Shown one piece after another: positions 1 to 8,482 of a stretch of 64,000 nt of DNA. The stretch covers positions 3,584,794 to 3,648,793 of the forward strand of contig SJPJ01000001.1 of assembly GCA_007859835.1 (NCBI GenBank), read 5' to 3'. Position 1 is the first letter of the stretch. Each line of letters begins with the position of its first letter. This DNA comes from Novipirellula herctigrandis (GTDB lineage Bacteria > Planctomycetota > Planctomycetia > Pirellulales > Pirellulaceae). The position numbers and the translations under genes were made by a program. The notes beneath the pieces are model-generated. The model was not told the DNA's origin and made no database searches. It saw nothing but the letters and a program-made list of their open reading frames with translations.

Positions 1-2524
1 TGATAGTGAGTCGGTTGGATTGCGTGTTCCCTTGTCGCTTCTGCTCGAAAGAGCCCCAGCCTTCGGCGCTGGAGAAGAAGCACTTAAACGCTTCCGGCGT
101 GATGCGGGGAGCAAAGCCGATCTTGCCGGCCGGTCCGTCATAAGTTTGGCCGCTCAGCGCCAGCAGGACGTTCCAGGAATGCATGGCCCGGCTGTAGTGG
201 TCCGATCCTTCGACCTCGCTCCAGGGGTTGCGTTTGGCACCGTTATAGCGGTTGTGAATAGAACGGATAGAAATGAGCCCTTCCTTGATTAGCCCTTCGG
301 TGATCATGTCGCAGGCCGCTTCGTATTCCAAGCCGGTCCAGACGTTCCATTTGTCGTGGGTGTTCTCGAACTTTTGGCGCGTCTTGTGCGGCCAACCGGC
401 ATTAACCATGGCGGCCTCGCCGGGTGCAGCTAACTGGCGGGCATGCGGACGATAGACGTTGTAGATGGTGCCGATGTTTGGAGTCCAACAATACGCGAAG
501 GTGCTCTTGGCCGCTGTGCGACATTGGTCTGGGGGCAAGATGTAGCCCAATCCCAGTTGGTGGGCCCAGTTCTGACCGAACAGCTGTTGCGCATCGCAGG
601 CTCCGCCTTCGAGGTAGTTTGGTTTCAGCCTGTTGAAGGCCTCGATGAAACCGATGGCGTTCTGCTCCGTTTCCATAGCTAGTTTGAATCCGTTCTTGAT
701 ACCGACTTTGCCTTGGAAGCCCGCCGGGTAGAGATGCACGTAGAACTCGCCGTTCCACATCTTCTCGACCATGTACGCGCGGCCCTTGTCAAAGATGCCG
801 CGGTACCGAGTTGCTAACTCCGGTTCCCCCATGACCTTCGCCATCTCTTCGGCCGCTCGCAGTGCAGCGAGATAAAGCGTGTTGTTGTACGGATTCGGAC
901 CGTACCACATCGGGTCCCAGAAAGTCTGCTCGCCTTCGAGCACGCCGTTCGGTTCGAGGCCGACTTCGCCGCTGTCCTTATAGATGTGGTATCCAATGGT
1001 GCCCTTCAGCTTGTCCCAGATCGATTCCAGGAAGGCGTTGTCTGGCGACATCAGGTGCTCTCGGTAGGCCTTCAGCACATACCCGCTCTGGGCATCCGAG
1101 GCGTAACTATGTGGCACTTCCGGTTTGTCGACCCCGTATCCCCGGAAATTGATGCGTCCGCTCTTGCTGTAGCCGCAAAACTTTCCTTCCCCCTTGAAAT
1201 CCTGCATCAGACGGACGGAACGCTCCAGAGACGGAAACAGTTTGGAGACCGCGGTCGCGAAGTTGTACACATGCCCGCACGTACCCATGCAAAAACCGAC
1301 TCCTTCATAGCAATACATGCGGCCGTTTTCCCAGATCGCGACATTCGCGCAGGCCAGCGTTGAAACTGGCATTGTAATCCGGTTGGCCAACCAGTACGGC
1401 AGCGTTGTGTCATGGTAGGTGTCGCGGAACAGCGTTGTACTAGAATACAGGTGCTCATAGTTTTCTGCGACATATTCCGCCACATCAAAGGCGTCGCCAT
1501 ACCAATTGTTGTAGATCCGTCCTACCCAGCCGGGCGCCTCCTTCACGGCATCCGTGTAGCGGTTGCCGTTCTCATGGTGATTCGGGAAGAACCAGGAGAC
1601 CAGGAACGTACAGGTTTTGGTTTCGCCAGGCTGCAACGCGAAGGTAGAACGAAGTTTTCCCACAGCGGGTGCTGCCGGGTTCGACGCACCCATGTTTACC
1701 AATGCTCGTTCATCCAGAACGGAAAGGGCCACTCCGCCGAACTGCGGATGCTTGACAACGGCATCCGACTCTTCCACGGACTGCATATCCAGCAGAAGAC
1801 CGACTACCCCTTTGCCGCGTTTTTCCACCTGGCGCTGGCGCACTTTTTCCTTTTCTGGAAAAGGAATGTTCTCCAACGCGCCAGTCAAAGAGAGCTCGAC
1901 CATTTTGGAATCGCTGTTCGTGACGGAGAAACGCACAACCGTAAGGGGATTGGCCGAACTGCGGACATCGAGAGGGACAAAAGGGGAAAAGACCTCCGAG
2001 CGAATCGAAACCGGCAGGTTCTTGTCTTTCTGCCCGTACTCGATCTGTGCCACCGGGTATTCGCCGATGAATCGAATGTCATCAAAGTCCTTACCCGACA
2101 AGCTGTATTGCCGATCAGCCTGTCCCTGCTGCCGTACTGTGATAGAGAAGCTGTTCTTGATCTCCGATGGCGGTTTCTGAGGATTCAGGTACTGGTAGCC
2201 CGTGGATAGCCCATGCCCAGCATTGGGAGCCTGAAACTTGTTGAAGGTAGAACAGTAGAAACGCAGCGTCCCCTCACCGGTCACCTCGACCTGGCCGGCC
2301 CCGATTCCACCGCAGGGCATGCCGATATGTTCCAGCTCATCTCCCGCGTAGACCTTGCGCTGACCCTTTTCAAAGAGAGATTCTACCCAGTTGGGATCCA
2401 GGTTCTTTTCCTGCGGAATATGGGGTTCAAGCTTACCAGGACTTTTCTGGCTAACTTCTTGCGCAACAGCCTCAACAGCGGTCAACGCCAGCATCATCGT
2501 GGTCAGAACGTATGCGAGTTTCAT
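1..2524 (-). CDS. GH116-like glycosidase (glucosylceramidase family), 3' end beyond window
   Basis: The frame is open from the ATG at 2524 to the window edge, about 841 codons. It starts with a hydrophobic leader of about 22 residues ending near AVAQ, so the product is probably exported. Near residues 68-78 is GMPCGGIGAGQ, the glycine-rich start of the GH116 N-terminal beta domain. Further on come EGVGFCMGTCGHVYNFA and GGACDAQQLFGQNW in the (alpha/alpha)6 domain. In the family the Asp of the latter motif is the general acid/base. GH116 enzymes are retaining beta-glucosidases, beta-xylosidases or glucosylceramidases; the substrate cannot be told here. A second, LamG-bearing member lies at 48351-51833. 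The last visible residues read GWGSFEQKRQGNTQ, so only the C-terminal end is missing. Confidence 0.85.
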   Translation of the reverse strand, partial: MKLAYVLTTMMLALTAVEAVAQEVSQKSPGKLEPHIPQEKNLDPNWVESLFEKGQRKVYAGDELEHIGMPCGGIGAGQVEVTGEGTLRFYCSTFNKFQAPNAGHGLSTGYQYLNPQKPPSEIKNSFSITVRQQGQADRQYSLSGKDFDDIRFIGEYPVAQIEYGQKDKNLPVSIRSEVFSPFVPLDVRSSANPLTVVRFSVTNSDSKMVELSLTGALENIPFPEKEKVRQRQVEKRGKGVVGLLLDMQSVEESDAVVKHPQFGGVALSVLDERALVNMGASNPAAPAVGKLRSTFALQPGETKTCTFLVSWFFPNHHENGNRYTDAVKEAPGWVGRIYNNWYGDAFDVAEYVAENYEHLYSSTTLFRDTYHDTTLPYWLANRITMPVSTLACANVAIWENGRMYCYEGVGFCMGTCGHVYNFATAVSKLFPSLERSVRLMQDFKGEGKFCGYSKSGRINFRGYGVDKPEVPHSYASDAQSGYVLKAYREHLMSPDNAFLESIWDKLKGTIGYHIYKDSGEVGLEPNGVLEGEQTFWDPMWYGPNPYNNTLYLAALRAAEEMAKVMGEPELATRYRGIFDKGRAYMVEKMWNGEFYVHLYPAGFQGKVGIKNGFKLAMETEQNAIGFIEAFNRLKPNYLEGGACDAQQLFGQNWAHQLGLGYILPPDQCRTAAKSTFAYCWTPNIGTIYNVYRPHARQLAAPGEAAMVNAGWPHKTRQKFENTHDKWNVWTGLEYEAACDMITEGLIKEGLISIRSIHNRYNGAKRNPWSEVEGSDHYSRAMHSWNVLLALSGQTYDGPAGKIGFAPRITPEAFKCFFSSAEGWGSFEQKRQGNTQSNRLTI

Positions 2525-2576
2525 GGTTTTCTTTCGGCGTGAGACACAGCCAATTACTTTGATTCCTCAACCTAGT

Positions 2577-2832
2577 TCACTCAAAACGAAGTTGTGCGGT
2601 CGCAATCGTGTCAGTGTCGGCTACGGTGCGGACCCAGCAAGCGTTGAAGTCTTCGGCGAAGCGTTGGGTCGAAATCACCACGCCATACTTTGAGAAGTGA
2701 GGCTTGAAGTTCAGGTCTGTCGGAGGCTTCTTCGTGGGGATGCCCTCCGTAACGCTCGCAATGTCTCGGCCGAAGCAAAGCTCGGCGACAGCGCGGTCGC
2801 AAGAATGAGAAATGCTAGTTTCGTTTTCATGG
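2577..2832 (-). pseudogene. Gutted secreted gene: leader peptide plus out-of-frame C-terminal tail
   Basis: An ATG at 2832 opens a typical signal peptide (MKTKLAFLILATALSPSFAS) but the frame stops after 39 codons at 2713. A second frame overlaps and runs to a stop at 2577, with a protein-like segment including HFSKYGVVISTQRFAEDFNA. The two are in different phases. The picture is a secreted gene that lost its middle, or suffered a frameshift, and kept only its two ends. I do not recognise the family of the tail. It sits between two intact minus-strand genes. Confidence 0.5.
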
Positions 2833-2848
2833 TGAGGTTTTCTATCGT

Positions 2849-4645
2849 TTAACTTTTCCAGAGATCCACGCCATAGACCCAACCCTTGCGAGCGGGCTCT
2901 TTGACGAAGGCGTTGAGCTGCGGGCGGTTGATGACTCGCATGTTGTCTGAGTCCCACTCGATGCGTCCGCCGAAGCGTTGGGCGAGTACACCGATCAGTG
3001 CGACTTCCGTCATCGGTGCGGCATAGTCAAAGTTCGATCCTGGCATTGGCCCGTCGCCCTTGATGGCGCGCACCCATTCGGCAAAGGGGCCGCCGCCGGG
3101 CACGCGAGGATAGCTCTTCTCGATCGTCACGGCACTCTTGAATTCTTGGTTCTTCGCCTTCGTCGATAAGCAGGGCTTACCGGAGCGGCCATTCAAATAG
3201 CCGTTCTGTTTGTCGCCGAACCAGAACGAACCGCCGGTCACATCGCCCATATCCCATTCTTCCGGCCGCTTGATATCGGTACCGTCATTGCTCGCTCCGT
3301 CATACCAATACATGGAACGGGCAACTTTGTCGCCACGCGCCGGAAAATCGAATCGGATGATCGAGTAATCTGGAAGCACGCCTTCCATCGACGGACCACG
3401 CTCGATGCACTCGACAACCGTCGGAGCGTACAGATCAAGAGTCCAAACGGGACCATCCCCGGTGTGGCAGAACCAGTCACCGAGTTGACCGGTTCCGTAG
3501 TCATAGAAGCCGCGCCATGAGAGCGGGTGGTAGATCTCGTTGTACGACGTCGCTTTGGCAGGCCCGAGCCAAAGATCCCAATCGACTTTGGCAGGCACAG
3601 GCTGCTTCGGCAATGGCAAGCCCGCAGGCTTCTTAAAATACTTTCCGCCCCACGCGGGACCGGGATGCCCGAGATGCACTTCATGTACTTGGCCGAATCC
3701 CCCTGCGTCATACCATTCGCGCATCGTACGGATGCCGTCGCCGGTATGCCCCTGGTTAGCCATGTTGGTGATGACGCCGTACTTGTGCTTGGCCTTTTTC
3801 AGCGTGCGGGCTTCCCAGATGCTATGCGTCAGAGGTTTCTGGGTACAGACGTGGATGCCACGCTGCATGGCCTCAATCGTGGCCGGAAAGTGAGTGTGGT
3901 CCGGCGTGCTGATACAGACGGCGTCGATCTCCTTTTCCATCTTGTCCAGCATCACGCGGAAGTCGGAAAAAGTTGGCGTTCCTTCCATTCCTTTGGGGAA
4001 CTTGCGACTATCGATGTCGCACAACGCAACGATGTTCTCGCCCATTTTTCCGTCACTCAGATCGCTATCGACGATCAGGTGTGGGTCCTGGTCGTTCGGA
4101 TGGTCGTAGTCGATAAAGAACTTGCCATCGGCGTACTCCGCGGTCGTCACCCAGCGTTCACGGTATCCGCTAACCGATCCGTGATGGGTCCACGTTTTCA
4201 TGTCAGTGCTGTGCCATGCGTGATAGCCAAGTTCTTCGTCGGCATGTGTCAACCGCGTCTTTTCGATGCGTACGGGATGAGTGTCATAGCGACGAGCAAG
4301 CAGCCAATCGTCCTTGTCTTTCACCGGGATCAGAACAACGGCGTCCCGCGTGTCACTGGGGCCGACGTTGGGAACCTCCCTCCCGTTATCCCACGCCGTC
4401 GGCTGCTTGAACGTGATCGACTTGGGAGCAAGCGGTTTTTCGAATTTCTTGACCGTGCTGGAGAATCGACTTTCCTTACTGTGTGATGTTGCCTGGTCAT
4501 TGGCGATCTCGATCTGCTCGGCGTTCGCCGTCGCTTTTCGCCACTCAGCTTGATTTTTGTTCGACCAATTATCTTCCGCGTTGACAACAGCGATTTGCAT
4601 CGCGATCAAGCATCCAATCGCAAACAAATAGAGAGACCGCTTCAT
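2849..4645 (-). CDS. Chimeric protein: GH43-like N-terminus fused to Gfo/Idh/MocA oxidoreductase lacking its dinucleotide motif
   Basis: 598 aa with a signal peptide (about residues 1-23, ending VNA). Residues about 80-203 resemble the start of a glycosidase of the five-bladed beta-propeller type (AWHSTDMKTWTHHG, FFIDYDHPNDQDPHL, DSDLSDGKMGEN). At residue 204 the sequence switches directly to a planctomycete Gfo/Idh/MocA oxidoreductase (NIVALCDIDSRKF, VCISTPDHTHF, HVCTQKPLTHSIWEA), which continues normally to the C-terminus. The usual Tat leader and the first beta-alpha-beta unit with the GxGxxG NAD(P) motif are absent; the glycosidase piece occupies their place. The joint is near 4035. Without the Rossmann glycine loop cofactor binding is doubtful, so this is probably a deletion fusion. 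An assembly join is the alternative. Confidence 0.8.
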   Translation of the reverse strand: MKRSLYLFAIGCLIAMQIAVVNAEDNWSNKNQAEWRKATANAEQIEIANDQATSHSKESRFSSTVKKFEKPLAPKSITFKQPTAWDNGREVPNVGPSDTRDAVVLIPVKDKDDWLLARRYDTHPVRIEKTRLTHADEELGYHAWHSTDMKTWTHHGSVSGYRERWVTTAEYADGKFFIDYDHPNDQDPHLIVDSDLSDGKMGENIVALCDIDSRKFPKGMEGTPTFSDFRVMLDKMEKEIDAVCISTPDHTHFPATIEAMQRGIHVCTQKPLTHSIWEARTLKKAKHKYGVITNMANQGHTGDGIRTMREWYDAGGFGQVHEVHLGHPGPAWGGKYFKKPAGLPLPKQPVPAKVDWDLWLGPAKATSYNEIYHPLSWRGFYDYGTGQLGDWFCHTGDGPVWTLDLYAPTVVECIERGPSMEGVLPDYSIIRFDFPARGDKVARSMYWYDGASNDGTDIKRPEEWDMGDVTGGSFWFGDKQNGYLNGRSGKPCLSTKAKNQEFKSAVTIEKSYPRVPGGGPFAEWVRAIKGDGPMPGSNFDYAAPMTEVALIGVLAQRFGGRIEWDSDNMRVINRPQLNAFVKEPARKGWVYGVDLWKS

Positions 4646-4704
4646 TTCGTTTCTGGTGTCCTTCGATTCACGGGGGTTTTGATTGAATCGCTTATTCGAC
4701 CCTG

Positions 4705-7700
4705 CTAGCGTTCTCTACTGCCTGCCTTGGTCAACCTGGCGACGAAACCGCCGCCGCTGGCTAGTTCGACGTGATGAGACTTGTCGCTGCTGACGGTTTC
4801 ATGAGTGACTGCAAAGGGAACCGCTGTCGTGAATTCTTTTAGCTTCGCTTTAGGATTGAGGCCGACCAGGTTGACGCGTTCAACTTCGGGATCATCGCGA
4901 ACGACCTCCATCTCGTAATCTCCATGGGGTAAAAACGAGAGACGGAGTTCGTAGTCCTGCGGTGTTTGTTGACCGTTCAAGATACCGACAAACCAGACGT
5001 CACCACTGCGCCGAGCGAATGCTGCGAGCTCTCCGATTCGGCTTCCATCAAGAACTTGGGTCTCGTCCCAAACCGAGGGGATCGTCTGCAGAATTGGAAA
5101 TGCGTTCTTCAGAATCGGAGCGTCCTTCATCGTCCCTGGATGCTCGGCATAGGTTTGTAGTCCCGTCGTGAATGTAACCAGTGTTGCCAATTGATGCGCC
5201 CATGTGGTTGGCCCTGGATTGGTGAACAGGATAGGCGTGTAATCGGCATGTCCCACAATGAAGCGGGTGAAAGGAAGCGCTGCATTGTGCGAAGCGGTAA
5301 GCGGGCCTTCTGGCATCTTATTGACCTCAATTCCCCGTATACCCTCGCGTGTCATCTCGTTGGGGTAGGTGCGTTCTTCGCCGGTTGATGCATGACACCC
5401 GTGAAAATTGATCATCAGTTTCCGCTGAGCAGCGATTCGTAACGCCGCGATTTCAAAATCGACCAACTCCTTCGATTCGCCATTCATAAAGTCGATCTTC
5501 AATCCGACTGCGCCGACCTTGGCAACCTGACCGAAGTAATCCCGCATCTGTGCATAGTCATTGGTGGGGTCTCGAATGTCATCGGAATGCACCCACAACC
5601 AGACACCTACGTTTTTCTGCTTGGCGTGGTCGCAAAGTGATTTCACCGTTTCCCAAGGCGCGTCCCAATCCTTCCACCCGTCATCGACCGTCGAATACTC
5701 AAAGTCCATTTCCGCAGCGAGATCAATGAATGTCTGTTGTGTTGCCGGGTCGCCAAGTCCAAGTGTTTCCCAACTCCAGGCCGTGCGTCCCGCTTTGATG
5801 TAGCTGGTGTCGGCGAATAATTTAGGGTCGGGAGCGGGGTTCAGATTCTTGATCAGGTCGCTGCCAACCAATTCGTTCAGGTCATCGGCCAACATGGTGA
5901 CGCGCCAAGGTGTCACGATCGTGCCTTCGACATCAAAACCAGCTTCGCCTTCGGTAAAATCGGCGACGAGTGTTCGGTTCCCGACCGCCTTGAGCCGCAT
6001 GCCGCTGTAGTTGTAAGTCGCCGCCTTGGTGACGGCCGCGTAACCCCGTTGGTTGGGCAGTTCAAAAACGATCGGCGTTCCCTGAACCGGGCCGCTTGGA
6101 GAAATCGTGTCAAGCGAATTGACGTCGGTGCAAAGCCATTCGCCCGCGTACGACTTTAGTTTCCAACTCTTGTTCGTTCGCTCGAAGAACCACGCCTTCA
6201 GTCCATCCATCATCGCCCAACTGGAGCTTTCGCCATCGACGTGTTGAACGCCATCGCTTGGAACGATATAGCGGTACGCGACGCCGTCGTCGTAAACACG
6301 CAGCTGCACCGACAACTTCTTGCCCGTCGGGTGATGTTCTACGGGGAATTGCCAAAGTACATAGTGATTACGTGCTTCGTGGTCGTTGCCTCGCGTGCTG
6401 TAGGACTCATCGACAACCGACATCTTTGGTATCCCGAGGCTAACATTGGAACCAAGATCCACTCCATCGACCGAGATACCGAGGGCCGACGAACGCACGA
6501 CTTCCGTTCCCTTGAACTTGACGCGGTAGCGAAGCTGTTTGTCATCGTCGATGAACAGGGAACTGGACACGTCTCCATCTGGGCTTGCCAATTCAGCGGT
6601 GACGCCCAGTGCTTGCTTCCACCACTTCAGGTAAGCTTCATCGGTAAGATCGGGATCGAGCCCGCGAGCCTTCATCGTCTTGACATACCACTTTCGTTTC
6701 TCGGCCATCAGCGCGTCGAGATCAACGTCTTCTTGAATCGCTCCCTGGTCGCCGGTCGTTTCGATCCAAGCATCGAGCGACAGACGCATCGCGGCTAGCG
6801 TTTGAGCATGAACCGGATCGTCCGCCAGGTTCTTCAATTCGTGCGGGTCAGCGACAATGTCGTAGAGTTCATCTTTGGGCCGAGTGGACGCCATGAACGG
6901 CGAATCCCATTTGCCTTCGGCATGAAGGACTTTCATGAGCGTTTCGACTGGATATTCCAGCTTCTTGTAGCTGCTCAGTTGTAGGTACGGAATCTCGGGA
7001 TGGAAGTTCCGGATGTATTTAAAACGCTGCGTTCGTGCACTGCGGATGCGATCGGGAGCGTCGCCGCAACGATCGCGAGCAGCGAACAGCATCTTGTGTC
7101 CCTGCCAATCGTTGGCGAGCAAGTTCCGGCCGGGGAGCTTGGGAGCTTCGATGCCAGCGGCGGCCAGTGTGGTCGGCATGACATCAAGCAAAGATGCCAA
7201 GCCTGTTTCGGTGGATCCTGTCTCTATCTTGGCGGGCCAACGGACAATCAGCGGCGTGTGCAGTCCACCGTCGTAAAGCCATTGCTTACCGCGGGCATGG
7301 GGGCGTCCGTGATCACCGAAGAATACGATCAGCGTGTTTTCCAATACTCCTTCGGCCTGAAGTCGATCGAGAATTGCGCCAACCTTGTGGTCCATGACCT
7401 CGACCGTCGCCAGATAGTTGCCCCAGTCCACGCGGGTCACCGGATGCTCTGGATAACAAGCAGGAATCGGAGCGTCGCTGCGCGGCTTCTCGCTTTTTAC
7501 AAATCCGCGGTGCGGTTGGCCGATATGCACTTGAGCAAAAAACGGCTGCCCCGGCTTGCGCTGCGACCAGTCATGTCCATCGAAGATCGTCGCCTTGTTA
7601 TATATATAGTTGACACCGAATTTCGCTACCTTTGTATCCTCGGCAACGCCCCGACCATGGGAGATGAAGTATCCAGCGTTTCGCATCAAGTCGATGGCGG

Positions 7701-8049
7701 TGGGAACCGAATCGGGCAACTCCTTCTTGTCGCGTGTGAGGTGGTGTTGGCAAGCGATGGATGTTTGATAACGGCCGGTTTGAAAGGCAGAACGCGATGA
7801 CGAACAAACAGGCGAAGTCGAGAATGCGCGGGTATAGAGACGCCCATCAGCGGCGAGACGATCGACGTTTGGCGTCGCGACATCGGGGTAGCCGTAGCAA
7901 CCCAGTTCAGGTCCAAGGTCGTCGGAAATGATCCAAAGGACATTGGGGCGATCGTCGGCGTGTAACGCCCGGCCACCGGCAAGTGGCGTGATGGCACCGA
8001 GGAATGCAACGACTGAGAACAGAAAGCGTTGCAGTATAAGACTTTTCAT
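4705..8049 (-). CDS. Secreted two-domain enzyme: S1 sulfatase fused to GH97 glycosidase
   Basis: 1114 aa from the ATG at 8049; an upstream start at 8100 would only add a charged extension before the leader. Residues 34-480 are a type I sulfatase (NVLWIISDDLG; GDHGRPHARGKQ; LYDIVADPHELKN). The activation motif at C82 reads C-S-S-S-R, with Ser where the consensus has Pro (or Ala). From residue about 484 (AELASPDGDVSS) a complete GH97 domain follows without its own leader: N-terminal beta-sandwich, GLKIDFMNG (Asp at the nucleophile position of retaining alpha-galactosidase members) and RTYPNEMTREGIRGIE. The usual stop and second leader between such genes are missing. The likely role is desulfation and alpha-glycoside cleavage of one exported glycan. 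Whether the sulfatase half is matured is uncertain. Confidence 0.88.
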   Translation of the reverse strand: MKSLILQRFLFSVVAFLGAITPLAGGRALHADDRPNVLWIISDDLGPELGCYGYPDVATPNVDRLAADGRLYTRAFSTSPVCSSSRSAFQTGRYQTSIACQHHLTRDKKELPDSVPTAIDLMRNAGYFISHGRGVAEDTKVAKFGVNYIYNKATIFDGHDWSQRKPGQPFFAQVHIGQPHRGFVKSEKPRSDAPIPACYPEHPVTRVDWGNYLATVEVMDHKVGAILDRLQAEGVLENTLIVFFGDHGRPHARGKQWLYDGGLHTPLIVRWPAKIETGSTETGLASLLDVMPTTLAAAGIEAPKLPGRNLLANDWQGHKMLFAARDRCGDAPDRIRSARTQRFKYIRNFHPEIPYLQLSSYKKLEYPVETLMKVLHAEGKWDSPFMASTRPKDELYDIVADPHELKNLADDPVHAQTLAAMRLSLDAWIETTGDQGAIQEDVDLDALMAEKRKWYVKTMKARGLDPDLTDEAYLKWWKQALGVTAELASPDGDVSSSLFIDDDKQLRYRVKFKGTEVVRSSALGISVDGVDLGSNVSLGIPKMSVVDESYSTRGNDHEARNHYVLWQFPVEHHPTGKKLSVQLRVYDDGVAYRYIVPSDGVQHVDGESSSWAMMDGLKAWFFERTNKSWKLKSYAGEWLCTDVNSLDTISPSGPVQGTPIVFELPNQRGYAAVTKAATYNYSGMRLKAVGNRTLVADFTEGEAGFDVEGTIVTPWRVTMLADDLNELVGSDLIKNLNPAPDPKLFADTSYIKAGRTAWSWETLGLGDPATQQTFIDLAAEMDFEYSTVDDGWKDWDAPWETVKSLCDHAKQKNVGVWLWVHSDDIRDPTNDYAQMRDYFGQVAKVGAVGLKIDFMNGESKELVDFEIAALRIAAQRKLMINFHGCHASTGEERTYPNEMTREGIRGIEVNKMPEGPLTASHNAALPFTRFIVGHADYTPILFTNPGPTTWAHQLATLVTFTTGLQTYAEHPGTMKDAPILKNAFPILQTIPSVWDETQVLDGSRIGELAAFARRSGDVWFVGILNGQQTPQDYELRLSFLPHGDYEMEVVRDDPEVERVNLVGLNPKAKLKEFTTAVPFAVTHETVSSDKSHHVELASGGGFVARLTKAGSRER

Positions 8050-8123
8050 TGTTGTTTTCCCGTGTGGTTGCTTTTCGATCGCGACTCGCCGTCGGCTCAC
8101 TTTTTCCGTGCGACTTCACTTCT

Positions 8124-8478
8124 TCACTTTTCGCAATTCAGTATTCCACTGGGATACGGCGGACAAAAACCGTGGCAGCGGGTGTGGTCATAGTAGCCCT
8201 CGTAGAAATCCCACGCAAACCGTTTGCCTCGGCCGTGCCAGGTAAGAAAGCCGCGATCGAGCTATCCAAACGGAGCGGTCTTGTATCCCGCAGCTTGCGT
8301 GATTTGGGCCAGGAACACTTCATCGTCCGCAATCGGATGCGATTTTGCCTTGTGTTCGGCCAGGCGTTATCTGCAATGCGTGTTGAGTTCTGATCGACCA
8401 TTCGTTTTCAACGTTGAGAAAGGCCAATTGGGTCGCAAACGAGATTCCAAAAGCAAGCCAATCGAGAGACACGTTCAT
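8124..8478 (-). pseudogene. Arylsulfatase remnant with frameshift and internal stop
   Basis: An ATG at 8478 begins a leader-like stretch (MNVSLDWLAFGISFATQLAF) that soon loses its frame. In the next phase, from about 8360, the translation reads ADDEVFLAQITQAAGYKT, then an in-frame TAG, then GFLTWHGRGKRFAWDF followed by EGYYDHTRCHGF, and ends at the TGA at 8124. This order of residues matches the 'AGYKT-GKWGLG-GFD-FFGY-HAH' middle of arylsulfatases. The part with the FGly cysteine and the whole C-terminal half are gone. It is a dead gene lying between two live sulfatases. Confidence 0.6.
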
Positions 8479-8482
8479 TTCG

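Noticed and set aside
1412-2209. Plus-strand frame of 265 codons
   Set aside because: Antisense to the GH116 gene, whose protein motifs are clear; it has no recognisable domain.
3527-4486. Plus-strand frame of 319 codons
   Set aside because: Antisense to the Gfo/Idh/MocA chimera and without family features.
2849-4645. Dismissing the chimera as a simple assembly join
   Set aside because: Not excluded, but the frame is intact across the joint and the window shows several other deletion joints, so a biological cause is at least as likely.
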